Below are positions 20,707-22,761 of a stretch of 22,761 nt of DNA, piece by piece. How positions within the stretch are numbered: the stretch's first letter is position 1; the number at the start of each line of letters is the position of its first letter. The notes below the pieces were generated by a model. It did not search any database and had not been told where the DNA came from. It saw nothing but the letters and a program-made list of their open reading frames with translations. The stretch is from Silene noctiflora. Lineage: Eukaryota; Streptophyta; Magnoliopsida; Caryophyllales; Caryophyllaceae. Where the stretch lies: contig VHZZ01001366.1 of the NCBI GenBank assembly GCA_009801015.1, positions 48,428 through 71,188 on the forward strand, in the 5' to 3' direction. The translations under genes and the position numbers were made by a program.

Positions 20707-21110
20707 ACCTCCCTAATTCACTACACTACACTACACTTGTTTGATCAATATGATGATCAACACCACCAAAATCAAAACTTGATTATCAATTTATCAAAGG
20801 ATAGATTAATGATGATGATGATGATGATGATGATGATTGTCGATTGTCGATTGTCGATTGTCGATGTTGTATCTATACTTCTCTCACCACCAAGTCAACT
20901 AGGGAAAGACGAATTATTCCCCATTTGAAATTAGGCGGACCAAATATAACCGTTTATGAATAAAATGTTACTATTTTCTCATAAAATGTAACTGTTATTT
21001 GTAGGGTAAAAGGTGATAACTTTTATAACATTTTGACATTAAATTTAAAAATGGTGATAATTTCTGGTCTGAAAATAAGACCGTATCAAGCAAGACTTAT
21101 TGAGTCAACT
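20707..21110 (-). promoter_or_regulatory. Upstream region of the SelT-like gene with simple repeats
   Basis: This covers the 5' UTR and proximal promoter on the minus strand. Near the ATG there is an ACTAC run (about 20718-20736), then the ATG trinucleotide and GATTGTC heptamer repeats. No TATA box could be assigned with confidence. Further out, AT-rich sequence near 20950-21060 has short repeated phrases (AAAATGTTACT, AAAATGTAACT) of unknown origin. Confidence 0.45.
20809..20862. repeat. (ATG)9 microsatellite joined to (GATTGTC)4 minisatellite
   Basis: Nine ATG units run from 20809 to 20835, directly followed by four exact GATTGTC units (20835-20862). They lie 103 to 156 bp upstream of the SelT start codon, probably in its 5' UTR or core promoter. 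On the sense (minus) strand they read CAT and GACAATC. Confidence 0.9.
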
Positions 21111-21304
21111 AGGGGTGTGCAAAATTCGCTTCCCCTGTTCATGATATTTAAAGATTTTGGTTTGTGATTCACTCCGAACTCTATCCCAAATATTGTAATT
21201 CTGGTTTGAGATTCACTCCGAACTCGATCCCAAATATTGTAATTCGATCCAAGGAATTTTGTCGATTTTGGTATCGCTTTGGTTTTGGACCGGTGCACAG
21301 TCCT
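21111..21304. mobile_element. Possible short non-autonomous DNA element with internal tandem duplication
   Basis: The left edge AGGGGTGTGCA is roughly mirrored by TGCACAGTCCT at the right edge. Flanks share AGTCAA-like sequence but not a clean duplication. The inside has two 44-bp tandem copies (21159-21202 and 21203-21246). Ends of the AGGGGTGTGCA type recur in plant genomes, but I cannot assign the superfamily. Confidence 0.42.
21159..21246. repeat. Two 44-bp tandem copies
   Basis: Both copies contain GATTCACTCCGAACTC and ATCCCAAATATTGTAATTC and differ at only a few positions. The minus-strand open frame across them reads IFG...GV-type repeats but is not a recognisable protein. Confidence 0.85.
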
Positions 21305-21657
21305 AAAGTCAAAGGTCATGCTTTTTAACATACGTCTTTTACAAGTTTACCCTTACCATTTTCTCCATTCCTTCCCCCAAATGATTTTCTTTCTCCCCTT
21401 CACTCATCTCCTTTCACCACCAACATCACCTCCGTTCACACTCCTTGCTCCGGTCAGTACTGTTGCCGGCCGTCATCGCTCTTGCCCCGACCTCAGCTTT
21501 CCTCATCTCCCTTCACCACCAACATCAACTAATTATGATTGAAAAAAAGGTTTTTTTTTGTGTTTTATCACCTATTCAGTCCAAAACTTTACAATTTACC
21601 ACCTAATAAGTCCATGTTTACCAATAACCCCCTAGTTTTGAAGGTAACCCTCGCCAT
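21305..21657. other. Spacer without recognisable gene
   Basis: C/T-rich sequence with a partial duplication of CTTTCACCACCAACATCA-type phrases near 21411-21428 and 21511-21528. The plus-strand frame at 21279-21542 is low-complexity and has no family resemblance. Confidence 0.5.
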
Positions 21658-22610
21658 CAACATCTATTACGCATTTTATTGACGTTCTTTCTTATTTATC
21701 GTCTCGTTTATGTTTATTGACTATCGGTTATATGCAAGGACCAAAATACCCCTTACCCGTAGTTATTACACACTCCCTTATAATTAAACCCATACAAATC
21801 AGACCTCAATTCCTCAATCTAATTGAAAGCGTCATTTCCTCAATCTAGGATTCATCATTTTAAGACGACAACTTCAAGCATGTTCTCCTTCTTTCTTATC
21901 TTCAATTTCGTTTTCAATTTCTGGAAATGCAACCGCAATTAGGTTTTATTTATTTTTCTTCTCAAATTTTGGATTATTATACTCAACTTCTGACTTGTTC
22001 ATGCTCTTTCTGGTTTATTCAAGTCAATTTCTAGTTTTTTATATTCTAAATTCCATTACTGGGTTATTAAAGTGAATTAAATTGAATGGATTTGTCTAAT
22101 CTTTATTTTTATTTTTTTTTGCTATGAACTCAACAACATCTGGAATTTTATGTTATGAACTTAACAATTTTTGGATCATTAAACTTATTTTCTAGGTTTT
22201 TATGTTCAAAACTCAACCATGTTCTGAGTTTTTAAACTTATATTCTAAGTTATTTATGTTATTGATCAAATAGTTTCTGGCTTTTAACTTCAGTTTATCG
22301 ATTGATGTAGTTGAAGAGTGAATAATTTCGTCTACCGGGACATGATGAGAAATTGTTAGGAAGCTTTAATGTGACAAATCTAATGACGAGGTTTCTAGGG
22401 TTCTAATGAAAATCAAAGAGAGGATAATAAATCAAATTAATGAGGAAAAAATTAGGTGTGGCGTGCATTTAATGAGTAAGAAGATAATGGGGTGTGTCTA
22501 ATAATACGGGGTAAGGGGTAGTTTCATCCTTGCATATAATCAAGAGTTGATAAAACGTAAACGAGAAGATAATTAAGAAAGAACGTCAAGAAAATGTAAA
22601 ATAGGTGTTG
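21658..22610. mobile_element. Element with long (about 125 bp) terminal inverted repeats
   Basis: Reading inward from 21658 and, on the other strand, from 22610, the sequences stay alignable for about 125 bp. Shared blocks in order are CAACA(T/C)CTATT, TTGACGTTCTTTCTTA, TCTCGTTTA, TTATATGCAAGGA and TACCCCTTACCC. The ends diverge inside about 21780 and 22490. The 700-bp interior is AT-rich with no transposase frame. Long inverted repeats suggest a non-autonomous Mutator-like or foldback element. Immediately outside, TAACCCTCG (left) and TAACACCCG (right) are similar but not identical, so a 9-bp duplication is only possible. Confidence 0.68.
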
Positions 22611-22761
22611 TAACACCCGCAATTTAGAATTGAAGTTCTGAAAATAATTTAGTAAGTTGTTTAAAATAAATTACGGTTTAATCGCATTTTTGAGTGAAAA
22701 AATATATTTAAACTATTTTAATAATTTAACTGAGCTAATTATGATTTTAAATATTATTTTC
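22609..22761 (+). mobile_element. Possible 5' edge of an LTR retrotransposon, cut by window end
   Basis: TGTAACACCCGCAATTTAG resembles the TGTAACACCC start of many plant Ty3/gypsy LTRs, and AT-rich LTR-like sequence follows to the end of the window. No primer-binding site or second LTR is visible, so this rests on the terminus alone. It overlaps the last two bases of the inverted-repeat element. Confidence 0.35.

Noticed and set aside
20737-20928. Plus-strand frame with nine consecutive Met
   Set aside because: It is a translation of the ATG microsatellite upstream of the SelT gene.
1-22761. CRISPR array, bacterial operon or phage-like system
   Set aside because: No regularly spaced repeats with unique spacers, no prokaryotic gene packing; the window is intron-rich plant nuclear DNA.

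Overview
This is a stretch of plant nuclear DNA, most likely from a dicot. It holds two intron-rich protein genes with GT-AG and GC-AG splice sites, an AT-rich background, a eukaryotic tRNA gene that does not encode CCA, and many small DNA transposons of types common in plants (Stowaway-, Tourist- and Mutator-like). Some dispersed motifs recall Caryophyllales genomes, but that is only an impression. Two single-base Ns (6615, 6661) show it is an assembled draft.

Layout. 1-649 is intergenic. 650-722 (minus) is tRNA-Ala(AGC). 947-16924 (plus) is one 24-exon gene for a tomosyn/Lgl-type WD40 protein of 1082 residues with a C-terminal R-SNARE motif. Its introns hold most of the repeats: two Stowaway-like and three PIF/Harbinger-like MITEs, a solo LTR with an intact 5-bp target duplication, and a repeat family present in opposite orientation in introns 3 and 12. 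16925-17975 is the space between two converging genes and contains a near-perfect hairpin. 17976-20706 (minus) is a 4-exon gene for a SelT-like protein (231 residues) that uses Cys where animal SelT has selenocysteine. 20707-22761 is the SelT upstream region followed by repeats: a 194-bp repeat with an internal 44-bp duplication, a 953-bp element with inverted repeats of about 125 bp, and what may be the edge of an LTR retrotransposon cut by the window end.

The two genes are not functionally linked by anything visible. Tomosyn-like proteins regulate SNARE assembly in membrane traffic; SelT-like proteins are thioredoxin-fold oxidoreductases of the ER/Golgi. They converge tail to tail.

I found no convincing novel biological system. 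The most interesting points are two GC-AG introns in one gene, the pile-up of transposons in intron 10, the long-inverted-repeat element at the right end, and the hairpin between the converging 3' ends. Gene structures were assembled by hand from reading frame, splice consensus and remembered family similarity, without alignment software.
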